Source: Akkermansiaceae bacterium UBA985
Lineage (GTDB): Bacteria; Verrucomicrobiota; Verrucomicrobiia; Verrucomicrobiales; Akkermansiaceae
DNA: 5,153 nt
NCBI GenBank assembly: GCA_002292185.1
Contig: DBBL01000188.1
Span: forward strand, 1-5,153
Reading direction: 5' to 3'
The notes under the pieces were generated by a model. It had not been told where the DNA came from and made no database searches. It saw only the letters and a list, made by a program, of their open reading frames with translations. Positions 1-5,153 of the stretch are shown one piece after another (position 1 is the first letter of the stretch; each line of letters starts with the position of its first letter). The position numbers and the translations under genes were made by a program.

Positions 1-1
1 T

Positions 2-349
2 GAGATAGGCTCCGGCTTTCAAGGCACCCAGCTAACAGGTGCTGAACACAATGATTCGTTTTACATGGACGGTGACACCGTCCGCACCAGCACCAACCAT
101 TCCGGCGGTGTTCAAGGAGGCATCAGCAATGGCGAACACATTATTTTCCGCACAGCATTCAAGCCCACAGCCACGATCATGAAGGAGCAGAAAACGGTCA
201 CCACAGACAGTGAAGATACCGAGCTCAAAGGCAGAGGTCGCCACGATGCATGCGTGCTACCTCGCGCCGTTCCTATTGTCGAGGCCATGACCGCGTTGGT
301 TCTTTGTGATCATGCGCTGCAGCATATTGCGCAGTGCGGCACCAAGTAA
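2..349 (+). CDS. aroC: Chorismate synthase, C-terminal part (5' end outside window)
   Basis: Chorismate synthase removes phosphate from EPSP (5-enolpyruvylshikimate 3-phosphate) to make chorismate, the last common step of the shikimate pathway in the cytoplasm; the enzyme needs reduced FMN. The visible 115 residues match the C-terminal third of a family of roughly 360 residues. They start with EIGSGF and a GAEHND segment, followed by the family hallmark [12 protein letters not shown], then AFKPTATI, and finally [18 protein letters not shown], the C-terminal family signature. The frame is open to the left edge, so the start is not in the window; the ATG at 65 is internal and not a start. The stop is TAA at 347-349. 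One small oddity is Ala (codon 248-250) where most homologues have Pro in GRHDPCV. A CvpA-like gene follows 16 bases downstream on the same strand, so the two may be cotranscribed. The family assignment is secure. Confidence 0.96.
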   Translation, partial: EIGSGFQGTQLTGAEHNDSFYMDGDTVRTSTNHSGGVQGGISNGEHIIFRTAFKPTATIMKEQKTVTTDSEDTELKGRGRHDACVLPRAVPIVEAMTALVLCDHALQHIAQCGTK

Positions 350-365
350 TTCAGTCCTCTCGCTA

Positions 366-1208
366 ATGAATTTATCAGGCATTAGCTCATTTGGCATTAT
401 TGGAATCATTCTCTTCGTATTCGCTGCTACTGGCTTTTTCAGAGGCTTCATACGCACCACACTTGGCATCACCTGCCTAGCCATCTCAGGTTATTGCGCG
501 TATTGGATGCACCAGAATGTGTATCAGCTCATTACACCGTGGATGAGCAATCCTCAGCCATGGTTATGCGGGATCATCGCTATTGGCGCAGGTTTAGCGG
601 CGTTCATCATCTCTCGCTATGTTTTTCATTTTGTCATTGATCCATTTAATGTCTCAAAAACAGGTCAGCGCATCGGCTTTGGTTTTCCGGCAGCCCTGAT
701 CACCTTGGCTGCCAGCTCCGTTTTCATATGGCTGTCTCTGGCTGGTGTTCGCTATCTGGGATCTGCTGCAGAGTTACAGCAAACTCGATTCCAAATCGGT
801 AATGATGATGAGCACTATGATACATGGAGCATTGCCAATCAGCACATCATCCCGCATTTCATTAGCGCAAAAAAATGGCTTAACAGCACTTCACTAGGTA
901 GTTGGCATTCAGGGACCGACCTATTCCATCCGGCTGGCAAAGTCCAACTTTGCCAACTGCTTATCCACTACCATCATGAACCCTCACGCCTCGCCATGCT
1001 CAAGGATGCAGGCTTCAGCGAACTCGTTAATGAAACGACTTTTCTTGAGCTAGCGCATAACGAAGAAATCAAGAAGGTATCGGCATCAGATCACCCCGTC
1101 GGCCTGCTTTCCTCGGGACACGTAAAAACTGCGCTCGCCAATAAAGAGCTATCACAAAAGCTGCTCAAATTGGGCTCTGAAGATTTTGATGCGCTCTCAT
1201 CTCAGTAG
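366..1208 (+). CDS. CvpA-like polytopic inner-membrane protein with soluble C-terminal extension
   Basis: The product is 280 residues from the ATG at 366. Four hydrophobic segments lie at about residues 9-25, 32-48, 67-91 and 107-126. The short link between the first two reads GFFRGFIR, the Gly/Arg pattern typical of the CvpA (colicin V production) family after its first helix. Residues 131-280 are hydrophilic and probably form a soluble domain. It contains a stretch of short helical-looking repeats (about 193-275, with LCQLLI, MLKDAGFSELV, LLSSGHVKTALANKEL), which I believe is common in verrucomicrobial CvpA-like proteins. CvpA proteins are linked to colicin V export and envelope homeostasis, but the biochemical role is unknown, so no precise function is given. 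An upstream in-frame GTG at 306 would overlap aroC by 44 bases and add a polar, non-family N-terminus, so ATG 366 is preferred. No clear Shine-Dalgarno precedes it. The gene lies 16 bases after aroC and is probably in its operon. Confidence 0.8.
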   Translation: MNLSGISSFGIIGIILFVFAATGFFRGFIRTTLGITCLAISGYCAYWMHQNVYQLITPWMSNPQPWLCGIIAIGAGLAAFIISRYVFHFVIDPFNVSKTGQRIGFGFPAALITLAASSVFIWLSLAGVRYLGSAAELQQTRFQIGNDDEHYDTWSIANQHIIPHFISAKKWLNSTSLGSWHSGTDLFHPAGKVQLCQLLIHYHHEPSRLAMLKDAGFSELVNETTFLELAHNEEIKKVSASDHPVGLLSSGHVKTALANKELSQKLLKLGSEDFDALSSQ

Positions 1209-1235
1209 CCAACACAGCTAGCTTAGTACACACAA

Positions 1236-1262
1236 AAAGCACAGCGACCAGCACCGTGCTTT
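1236..1262 (-). terminator. Candidate hairpin terminator of the cytochrome c gene
   Basis: An inverted repeat pairs AAAGCAC (1236-1242) with GTGCTTT (1256-1262), giving a 7 bp stem with a 13-base loop. Read on the minus strand the stem ends in a run of five T (CTTTTTG), as expected for an intrinsic terminator about 30 bases past the cytochrome c stop. On the plus strand the T run is only three bases, so it would be a weak terminator for the CvpA-like gene. The stem is short and the loop is large, so this is tentative. Confidence 0.35.
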
Positions 1263-1292
1263 GAGTATTGTTGAGAGAATTTCAGCCGCCGA

Positions 1293-1742
1293 CTATTCTG
1301 CCCCGAGTAATTCTGCGAGCTTAGCTCGTGATACAGGCTCTTTGATATCTTGCCATTGAACACGGAATTTAGCGACATCCTCTGCAGTGACTGCAGCTGC
1401 TGTGTTGCCAAAAGATTGACGAACATAGCTCATCACATCTGCGAGTTTCTGATCATCAGGGTAGGCCATTTCTAGCGAAGCCATCATTCCCATGTATTCT
1501 GCACCTTCTTTTTTGATGCCCTTAAGAATGACAAGAGCTAAAAGAGAGGGATCCCCTGTTACAATCTTTGAACCCACAAGAGAGGGGGCCATCATTTTAT
1601 CCCCTAAAGGAAGCCCTTGGCCATCTGCATTATGGCAAGCACTGCATATCATGTATGCCATTTTACCAGCTGCCTCGTCTGCTTGAGCAGTGAAGGACAG
1701 GAGGCTGGCGATTGTGGGGACGAGGAGTAATTTAAGCTTCAT
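1293..1742 (-). CDS. Small periplasmic class I cytochrome c
   Basis: The protein has 149 residues. Residues 1-21 form a Sec signal peptide: MKLK, a hydrophobic core, and a TAQA-type cleavage site before Asp22. The mature part has one heme c motif, C33-S-A-C36-H37, with His37 as the proximal ligand, followed by DGQG and a MAPSLVGS segment typical of class I cytochromes. The distal Met is probably one of Met84, Met86 or Met87 in EYMGMMASL. The final helix carries SYVRQSFGN at 105-113, then an AVTAEDVAKFR tail that resembles the cytochrome c domain at the end of many Verrucomicrobiota and Planctomycetota dehydrogenases. Here it stands alone, so a soluble periplasmic electron carrier is likely. 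Its partner cannot be read from the neighbours, which are unrelated. It is transcribed divergently from gatB and convergently to the CvpA-like gene. The start is set by the signal peptide; only a weak A-rich sequence lies upstream instead of a clear Shine-Dalgarno. Confidence 0.9.
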   Translation of the reverse strand: MKLKLLLVPTIASLLSFTAQADEAAGKMAYMICSACHNADGQGLPLGDKMMAPSLVGSKIVTGDPSLLALVILKGIKKEGAEYMGMMASLEMAYPDDQKLADVMSYVRQSFGNTAAAVTAEDVAKFRVQWQDIKEPVSRAKLAELLGAE

Positions 1743-2005
1743 AATCTTTTCTGTATCGTAGTTGTGGGTGATTCTATTGATTTATCGACGATCAATGGAA
1801 ATGACGTTGGGAATATTGCATAGGACTCATTGAAATCCAGTCCAATTCGCTGAATTTTATCAGCTAGCTCTCTTGCGCAGACACATTATCGAGAAATCCT
1901 GCACTTGATGAGTAGATTTAAGCAATCTAGCGCATTCAAACGTTGATGTTGGGGCACTATTTCGCATAGATTTTTGCGGGGTCGCAATATGATCTCACTA
2001 CGACC
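1743..2005. other. Divergent intergenic region, cytochrome c / gatB
   Basis: These 263 bases carry no credible gene and must hold the promoters for the minus-strand cytochrome c and for gatB. By eye they contain several short inverted repeats: ATTGAT/ATCAAT at 1776-1796, which also contains ATCG-A-CGAT at 1784-1792; AATTC-GCT-GAATT at 1844-1856; the palindrome AGCTAGCT at 1862-1869; TAGATT/AATCTA at 1913-1929; and TTGCG-GGGT-CGCAA at 1974-1987. The first lies 34-54 bases upstream of the cytochrome ATG and the last lies 18 bases upstream of the gatB ATG. Arms of five or six bases are expected by chance in a region this size, so none is assigned a function. No convincing sigma-70 pair for the cytochrome gene was found. 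Confidence 0.6.
1943..1972 (+). promoter_or_regulatory. Weak sigma-70-like promoter candidate for gatB
   Basis: TTGATG at 1943-1948 and TAGATT at 1967-1972 are 18 bases apart and each match four of six consensus bases. Transcription would start near 1979, leaving a leader of about 27 bases before the gatB ATG. The position is sensible, but matches of this quality occur by chance, and promoter consensus in this phylum is poorly known. Confidence 0.22.
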
Positions 2006-3466
2006 ATGCCCATTTCAGATTATATCGTCACTATTGGACTCGAGGTTCATTGCCAAATCAAGTCAAAGAGTAAAATGTTCTGTGGCTGTGCAACGAGCTT
2101 TGGCGAAGAGCCCAATAGTAATATCTGTCCTGTCTGTCTGGGATTACCGGGTGCCTTGCCGGTGCTAAACAAACATGCCATTGAGCAAACGATCCTTGCA
2201 GGAATGATGCTGGAATGCAGCACACCAGAAATCTCAAAGTGGGACCGGAAAAATTACTTTTATCCGGACATGCCTAAAAACTTTCAACTCACTCAGTTTG
2301 ATCTTCCTCTTTGCATCGGTGGAGGAGTGCCACTCTACGATTTAGCCTACCCAAAAGAAATTCAAAACGAGATCCCCTCACCCGGCAAGGTTGTCAAACT
2401 CACTCGTATTCACCTTGAAGAAGACGTCGCCAAGTCAACGCACCACAGCAACAACTCCACCATTGATTTTAACCGTGCGGGCACTCCTCTCATGGAGATT
2501 GTTTCCGATCCCGATATCGAGACTCCGGAGCAAGCATACGCCTACCTGAAATCACTCCAACAAATTCTTGTCTATGGCGGCATTTCAGATGCCGACATGG
2601 AAAAAGGCCAGATGCGCTGCGATGTGAATGTCTCTCTGCGCCCACACGGACAAGCAGATCTCGGTGAAAAAGTAGAACTCAAAAACCTCAATTCAATTTC
2701 AGCAGTTCGAAGCTCCCTCTACTACGAAATCCAACGACAGGCCGAGGAGCTCGACGCCGGCATCGCCCAAATTCAATCAACGCGCCGTTGGGACGCTGAT
2801 ATCGGTGAAACCCAGATGATGCGCACCAAGGAAGACGCTCACGACTACCGCTATTTCCCTGAACCTGACCTACTACCCATCAAAACGGCTCAACTTGTTG
2901 AGAAAATGCGCTCCCATGTGCCAGAACTACCCCATCACAAGCGTGCGCGCTTTGAGCAGGATTTTGGTCTCAGCCCCTATGACGCTGATGTGCTGACAAG
3001 TGACCAACACCTTGCCGACTATTTTGAAGAAGCCGCCAAAGAACCTAAGCTAGGAAAAAAAGTAGCTAACTGGATTACCAATAGCGTTCTGGCCAAGCTC
3101 AACGAAGACAACATCTCCATTCAGGAATGCCCCCTACCCGCGGGACATATCCTTGAGCTCGCCAAACTCGTTGAGGCAGGTGCTGTTTCCAACAATCAGG
3201 CACGGGACGTGTTCGCCGAACTGTGGAAAAACCCAAGCATCAGCCCCGCAGAGCAGTCCAAGGCTATGGGTTTTGAACCTGCTGACACGGGTGCGATTGA
3301 ATCGATTATCGATGAAGTGATTACTCTCAACCCCGATAAAGTGGCCGAGATTCAAGCGGGCAACGAAAAACTCCTGAACTTCCTCACAGGCCAGGTGATG
3401 AAGGCTTCCAAGGGCAAGGCGAACCCAAAAATGGTGACGGACTGCCTGAAAGGTAAAATTCTATGA
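2006..3466 (+). CDS. gatB: Asp-tRNA(Asn)/Glu-tRNA(Gln) amidotransferase subunit B
   Basis: GatB is the tRNA-binding and kinase/transamidase subunit of GatCAB. It activates the side chain of mischarged Glu-tRNA(Gln) or Asp-tRNA(Asn) with ATP and replaces the carboxylate with an amide, using ammonia from GatA. The 486 residues are full length for the family. The N-terminus has IGLEVHCQ (10-17). Cys26, Cys28, Cys41 and Cys44 (CGC and CPVC) form the zinc site found in many GatB proteins. Then follow DRKNYFYPD (80-88), HLEED (136-140), NRAGTPLMEIVS (156-167), RCDVNVSLRP, ELKNLNS and DYRYFPEPD. The C-terminal helical tail/YqeY-like domain (about 340-486) ends with GQVMKASKGKANP (462-474). The start at 2006 places this motif order correctly; no in-frame ATG lies just upstream and no Shine-Dalgarno is visible. 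gatA and gatC are not in the window. The next gene begins inside the stop codon. Confidence 0.98.
   Translation: MPISDYIVTIGLEVHCQIKSKSKMFCGCATSFGEEPNSNICPVCLGLPGALPVLNKHAIEQTILAGMMLECSTPEISKWDRKNYFYPDMPKNFQLTQFDLPLCIGGGVPLYDLAYPKEIQNEIPSPGKVVKLTRIHLEEDVAKSTHHSNNSTIDFNRAGTPLMEIVSDPDIETPEQAYAYLKSLQQILVYGGISDADMEKGQMRCDVNVSLRPHGQADLGEKVELKNLNSISAVRSSLYYEIQRQAEELDAGIAQIQSTRRWDADIGETQMMRTKEDAHDYRYFPEPDLLPIKTAQLVEKMRSHVPELPHHKRARFEQDFGLSPYDADVLTSDQHLADYFEEAAKEPKLGKKVANWITNSVLAKLNEDNISIQECPLPAGHILELAKLVEAGAVSNNQARDVFAELWKNPSISPAEQSKAMGFEPADTGAIESIIDEVITLNPDKVAEIQAGNEKLLNFLTGQVMKASKGKANPKMVTDCLKGKIL
3448..3453 (+). promoter_or_regulatory. Ribosome binding site inside the end of gatB
   Basis: GAAAGG ends nine bases before the ATG at 3463 and is the only reasonable Shine-Dalgarno-like element near any plus-strand start in the window. 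Together with the ATGA overlap of the gatB stop it supports the 3463 start and translational coupling. Confidence 0.4.
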
Positions 3467-4008
3467 AATACTTCTATCTCTTTCTCTGCTGCCCGCTGCT
3501 GATTTCAGCAAGTCAGGCAGGCGTGTATGGTGAGCTCGAGTTTGGAGACAGCCGTGAAACGGTCACTAAGAAACTGAGTCAAAGCCCGCTGGTTGAACAA
3601 ACCATCGACAACACCTACACTGCAAGAACAGGCCTGAATGGCATTTTCAAATGCAAAGGCAAGATTTCAGAGCTAACATTCCATCTCTATTTCAACTGGG
3701 ATGAACAAGGCGGTCTCAATGAGATTACTTTGCGATCTGAAGGGCTCGATGTGGACCTCTACAAAACACGGCTTCAGCGCGCATGGAGTGATGCCGAATC
3801 GTTATTTTCGCAAGTGTATGAAGCTCCCGCACAACAAGCGACTTATCCTGCCCTGAGCTCATTTAAAGAGCACAAGATGATGATTTCACATGTATGGGGA
3901 AATAAGGGCAAAGAGACGATTTTGATGGGAACAGGCATCGATAAAAACCAGTGCTTCCTCTTCATTCGTTATGTCAGAGCGCAAGTTGAACTGCAGCGCG
4001 AAGAATAG
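3463..4008 (+). CDS. Small secreted protein of unknown function, coupled to gatB
   Basis: The product has 181 residues and I cannot name it. Residues 1-19 are a Sec signal peptide: Lys2, a hydrophobic core, and a cleavage site SQA before Gly20. No lipobox fits Cys9 or Cys10, so a soluble periplasmic or secreted protein is likely. The mature part starts VYGELEFGDSRETVTKKL, followed by TARTGLNGIFKCK, an alternating strand-like section (FHLYFNW, LNEITLRSE), a helix around DLYKTRLQRAWSDAESLF, and a strand-like end (CFLFIRYVRAQVEL). There are only two mature cysteines, Cys64 and Cys164, which could form a disulfide. From memory it resembles a small family of unnamed Verrucomicrobia proteins with an EFGDS start; this is unverified. 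Its ATG overlaps the gatB TGA as ATGA, so the two are cotranscribed and probably translationally coupled. It ends 17 bases from the convergent phosphoesterase gene. Confidence 0.85.
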   Translation: MKYFYLFLCCPLLISASQAGVYGELEFGDSRETVTKKLSQSPLVEQTIDNTYTARTGLNGIFKCKGKISELTFHLYFNWDEQGGLNEITLRSEGLDVDLYKTRLQRAWSDAESLFSQVYEAPAQQATYPALSSFKEHKMMISHVWGNKGKETILMGTGIDKNQCFLFIRYVRAQVELQREE

Positions 4009-4025
4009 CGCACTTGGATTAGCAG

Positions 4026-4826
4026 CTAAGAGCCCAGTGGCAGCAGCTCATTGTATCGCTCGACTGCAAGCGCCTCACCAGTCTCTTCATCGACATCTAA
4101 GAGGAGACCACAAAGTCTGACCTGCCCTTTAGCCACAGGAAAACGGGTCGGCATGCCCGTTTTGAAACGCCATACCACGGATTCAACGCTGCGACCAAGA
4201 ACCGACCTCTCAGGGCCACACATGCCAGCATCTGTAATATGAGCGGTTCCCTGCTCTAAAATACGCTCATCAGCAGTCTGCACGTGCGTATGCGTTCCCG
4301 CGACAGCAGACACCTTACCATCGAGGTGGTAACCCATCGCAATGGACTCGCTAGTGGTCTCTGCATGAAAATCGACAAAAATCACCTGCACTCCCTCTTC
4401 CTCGCGAAGACGCTGCGCCTCTTTTTCAATGCAGATAAAGGGGTTTTCGAGTGGCGGATTCATAAAAGTGCGCCCCTGACCATTGATCACTCCGACCTTT
4501 CCTTTTTTGGTCTCCAGCACCACACTACCGTTGCCCGGAGTTCCTTCGGTGTAATTAATCGGGCGCAATAGGCGAGGTTCGGTGGGAAGATAATCGACTA
4601 TTTCCTTCTGATCCCATATATGATCTCCTGACGTTAGCACAGCAACACCACAACGAAGTAAATCAATAGATATCTTAGGAGTAATGCCCCTACCAGCAGC
4701 CGAGTTCTCCCCATTTGCGATAACAAAATCGATTTCCCTCTCCCGCTTAAGCGCAGGCAAACGGCTAATCACGGCCTTGCGCCCAGGTTCACCCACAATA
4801 TCTCCTAAAAAAAGAATACGAATCAC
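4026..4826 (-). CDS. YmdB/TIGR00282-family metallophosphoesterase
   Basis: The 266-residue protein has the usual length for this family, whose Bacillus subtilis member YmdB is a cytoplasmic dinuclear-iron phosphodiesterase acting on 2',3'-cyclic nucleotides and affecting biofilm gene expression. Visible motifs are LFLGDIVGEPGR with Asp9, ANGENSAAGRGI with Glu40 and Asn41, TSGDHIWDQ with Asp68 and His69, DFHAETTSE with His154, and AGTHTHVQTAD with His179 and His181; GMCGP follows. These line up with the known metal ligands except that Asp68 stands where the family and most metallophosphoesterases have Asn (GNH). The start is GTG at 4824-4826; an in-frame TGA lies five codons upstream and no ATG fits, so GTG is forced. 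GGAGAG upstream is 17 bases away, too far for a normal ribosome site. The gene is divergent from the gene at 4899 and convergent with the secreted protein. The substrate in this organism is not known. Confidence 0.92.
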   Translation of the reverse strand: MIRILFLGDIVGEPGRKAVISRLPALKREREIDFVIANGENSAAGRGITPKISIDLLRCGVAVLTSGDHIWDQKEIVDYLPTEPRLLRPINYTEGTPGNGSVVLETKKGKVGVINGQGRTFMNPPLENPFICIEKEAQRLREEEGVQVIFVDFHAETTSESIAMGYHLDGKVSAVAGTHTHVQTADERILEQGTAHITDAGMCGPERSVLGRSVESVVWRFKTGMPTRFPVAKGQVRLCGLLLDVDEETGEALAVERYNELLPLGS

Positions 4827-4898
4827 GACAACAGTGAATCACACTCTCCGACATCAGCCAACCACTAAGCCTCAATCTCAACTTTTTTAATATCTATT

Positions 4899-5153
4899 AT
4901 GCTGGCACCCAACCACAGCAGAAAGCTCTACCCTATCATCGGACTACTCCTCGTGCTACTCATTGTAGCGGGAGGGTATATTGTGCTGCTTGAAATGCAG
5001 CGCAAAGCAGCCACCTCAGCGCAGCAAAAAGAGGAACCATTGATAACCACCCCGCCTGAGAGCCAAGAAGCTACCTTAGCCGATCTTGGTGAGCAGCCAG
5101 ACTGGACCACACTTGATCTCTGGCAAGACACTATTACCCATGACGACTTTTAT
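4899..5153 (+). CDS. Membrane-anchored protein, N-terminal fragment (3' end outside window)
   Basis: An open frame starts with ATG at 4899 and remains open for all 85 codons to the right edge. Residues 1-10 are short and basic (Ser-Arg-Lys at 7-9), residues 11-31 form one hydrophobic helix (IIGLLLVLLIVAGGYIVLL), and the rest is polar and Gln/Glu/Pro-rich to about residue 66. This suggests a signal anchor with the bulk of the protein in the periplasm. The end of the visible part, PDWTTLDLWQDTITHDDFY (67-85), looks like the beginning of a folded domain. From memory similar W-x2-LD-x2-Q-x-TIT segments precede the amidase domain in verrucomicrobial N-acetylmuramoyl-L-alanine amidases, but the catalytic part lies outside the window, so this is a guess. 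There is no clear Shine-Dalgarno; the 72-base gap to the divergent phosphoesterase gene must hold both promoters. Confidence 0.75.
   Translation, partial: MLAPNHSRKLYPIIGLLLVLLIVAGGYIVLLEMQRKAATSAQQKEEPLITTPPESQEATLADLGEQPDWTTLDLWQDTITHDDFY

Noticed and set aside
306..365. GTG start at 306 extending the CvpA-like protein by 20 residues
   Set aside because: It would overlap aroC by 44 bases out of frame and add a polar N-terminus not expected before the first CvpA helix; ATG 366 fits better.
1223..1426. Minus-strand 67-codon frame overlapping the end of the cytochrome c gene
   Set aside because: It is in another frame of a clear cytochrome c and covers the candidate terminator; no independent evidence supports it.
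1974..2168. 64-codon plus-strand frame overlapping the start of gatB
   Set aside because: It is out of frame with gatB and its sequence is explained by the gatB coding region.
4019..4029. TTAGC-A-GCTAA inverted repeat between the convergent genes as a bidirectional terminator
   Set aside because: A one-base centre cannot form a good hairpin of this length, there is no T run on either side, and it overlaps the phosphoesterase stop codon.
4284..4571. 95-codon plus-strand open frame inside the phosphoesterase gene
   Set aside because: It lies antisense to a well-conserved gene with all motifs intact and has no recognisable protein features; it is a shadow frame.
4928..5131. 67-codon minus-strand frame opposite the membrane-anchored protein
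   Set aside because: The plus-strand frame has a credible transmembrane anchor and stays open to the edge; the minus-strand protein shows no family features.
1..5153. New multi-gene defence, mobile or biosynthetic system
   Set aside because: Both strands were read for tandem repeats, terminal inverted repeats, transposase or integrase motifs, toxin-antitoxin pairs and RNA genes; only housekeeping and small hypothetical genes in ordinary arrangement were found.

Overview
This window looks like ordinary chromosomal sequence from a Gram-negative bacterium. My best guess is the Verrucomicrobiota (a Rubritalea- or Akkermansia-like lineage). The guess rests on three things: the flavour of the small cytochrome c (a YVRQSFGN segment followed by an AVTAEDV-type tail), a Verrucomicrobia-like small secreted protein behind gatB, and start codons that mostly lack a good Shine-Dalgarno site. 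It comes from recognising protein families by eye, not from a database search. GC content looks close to one half and is fairly even, and I see no mobile elements, tRNA, rRNA or CRISPR.

Layout, left to right. (1) The 3' end of aroC (chorismate synthase) enters from the left edge and stops at 349. (2) After 16 bases comes a CvpA-like polytopic membrane protein (366-1208) on the same strand. (3) A short convergent gap with a candidate hairpin terminator follows. (4) A small periplasmic class I cytochrome c lies on the minus strand (1293-1742). (5) A 263-base divergent intergenic region (1743-2005) holds several short inverted repeats and a weak promoter candidate. (6) gatB (2006-3466) is followed by a small secreted protein of unknown function (3463-4008) whose ATG overlaps the gatB stop as ATGA. 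(7) Convergent to that pair is a YmdB/TIGR00282-family metallophosphoesterase on the minus strand (4026-4826, GTG start). (8) A membrane-anchored protein starts divergently at 4899 and runs off the right edge.

The genes do not form one pathway. They are housekeeping functions: aromatic amino acid biosynthesis, electron transfer, indirect aminoacylation of Gln-/Asn-tRNA, and a cyclic-nucleotide phosphodiesterase-like enzyme. They sit in at least five transcription units: aroC-cvpA-like, cytochrome c, gatB-secreted protein, ymdB-like, and the 3' membrane protein. I found no convincing new multi-gene system. The points most worth checking are a change of a metal-ligand Asn to Asp in the YmdB-like enzyme, the uncharacterised secreted protein translationally coupled to gatB, and the conserved-looking soluble tail on the CvpA-like protein.
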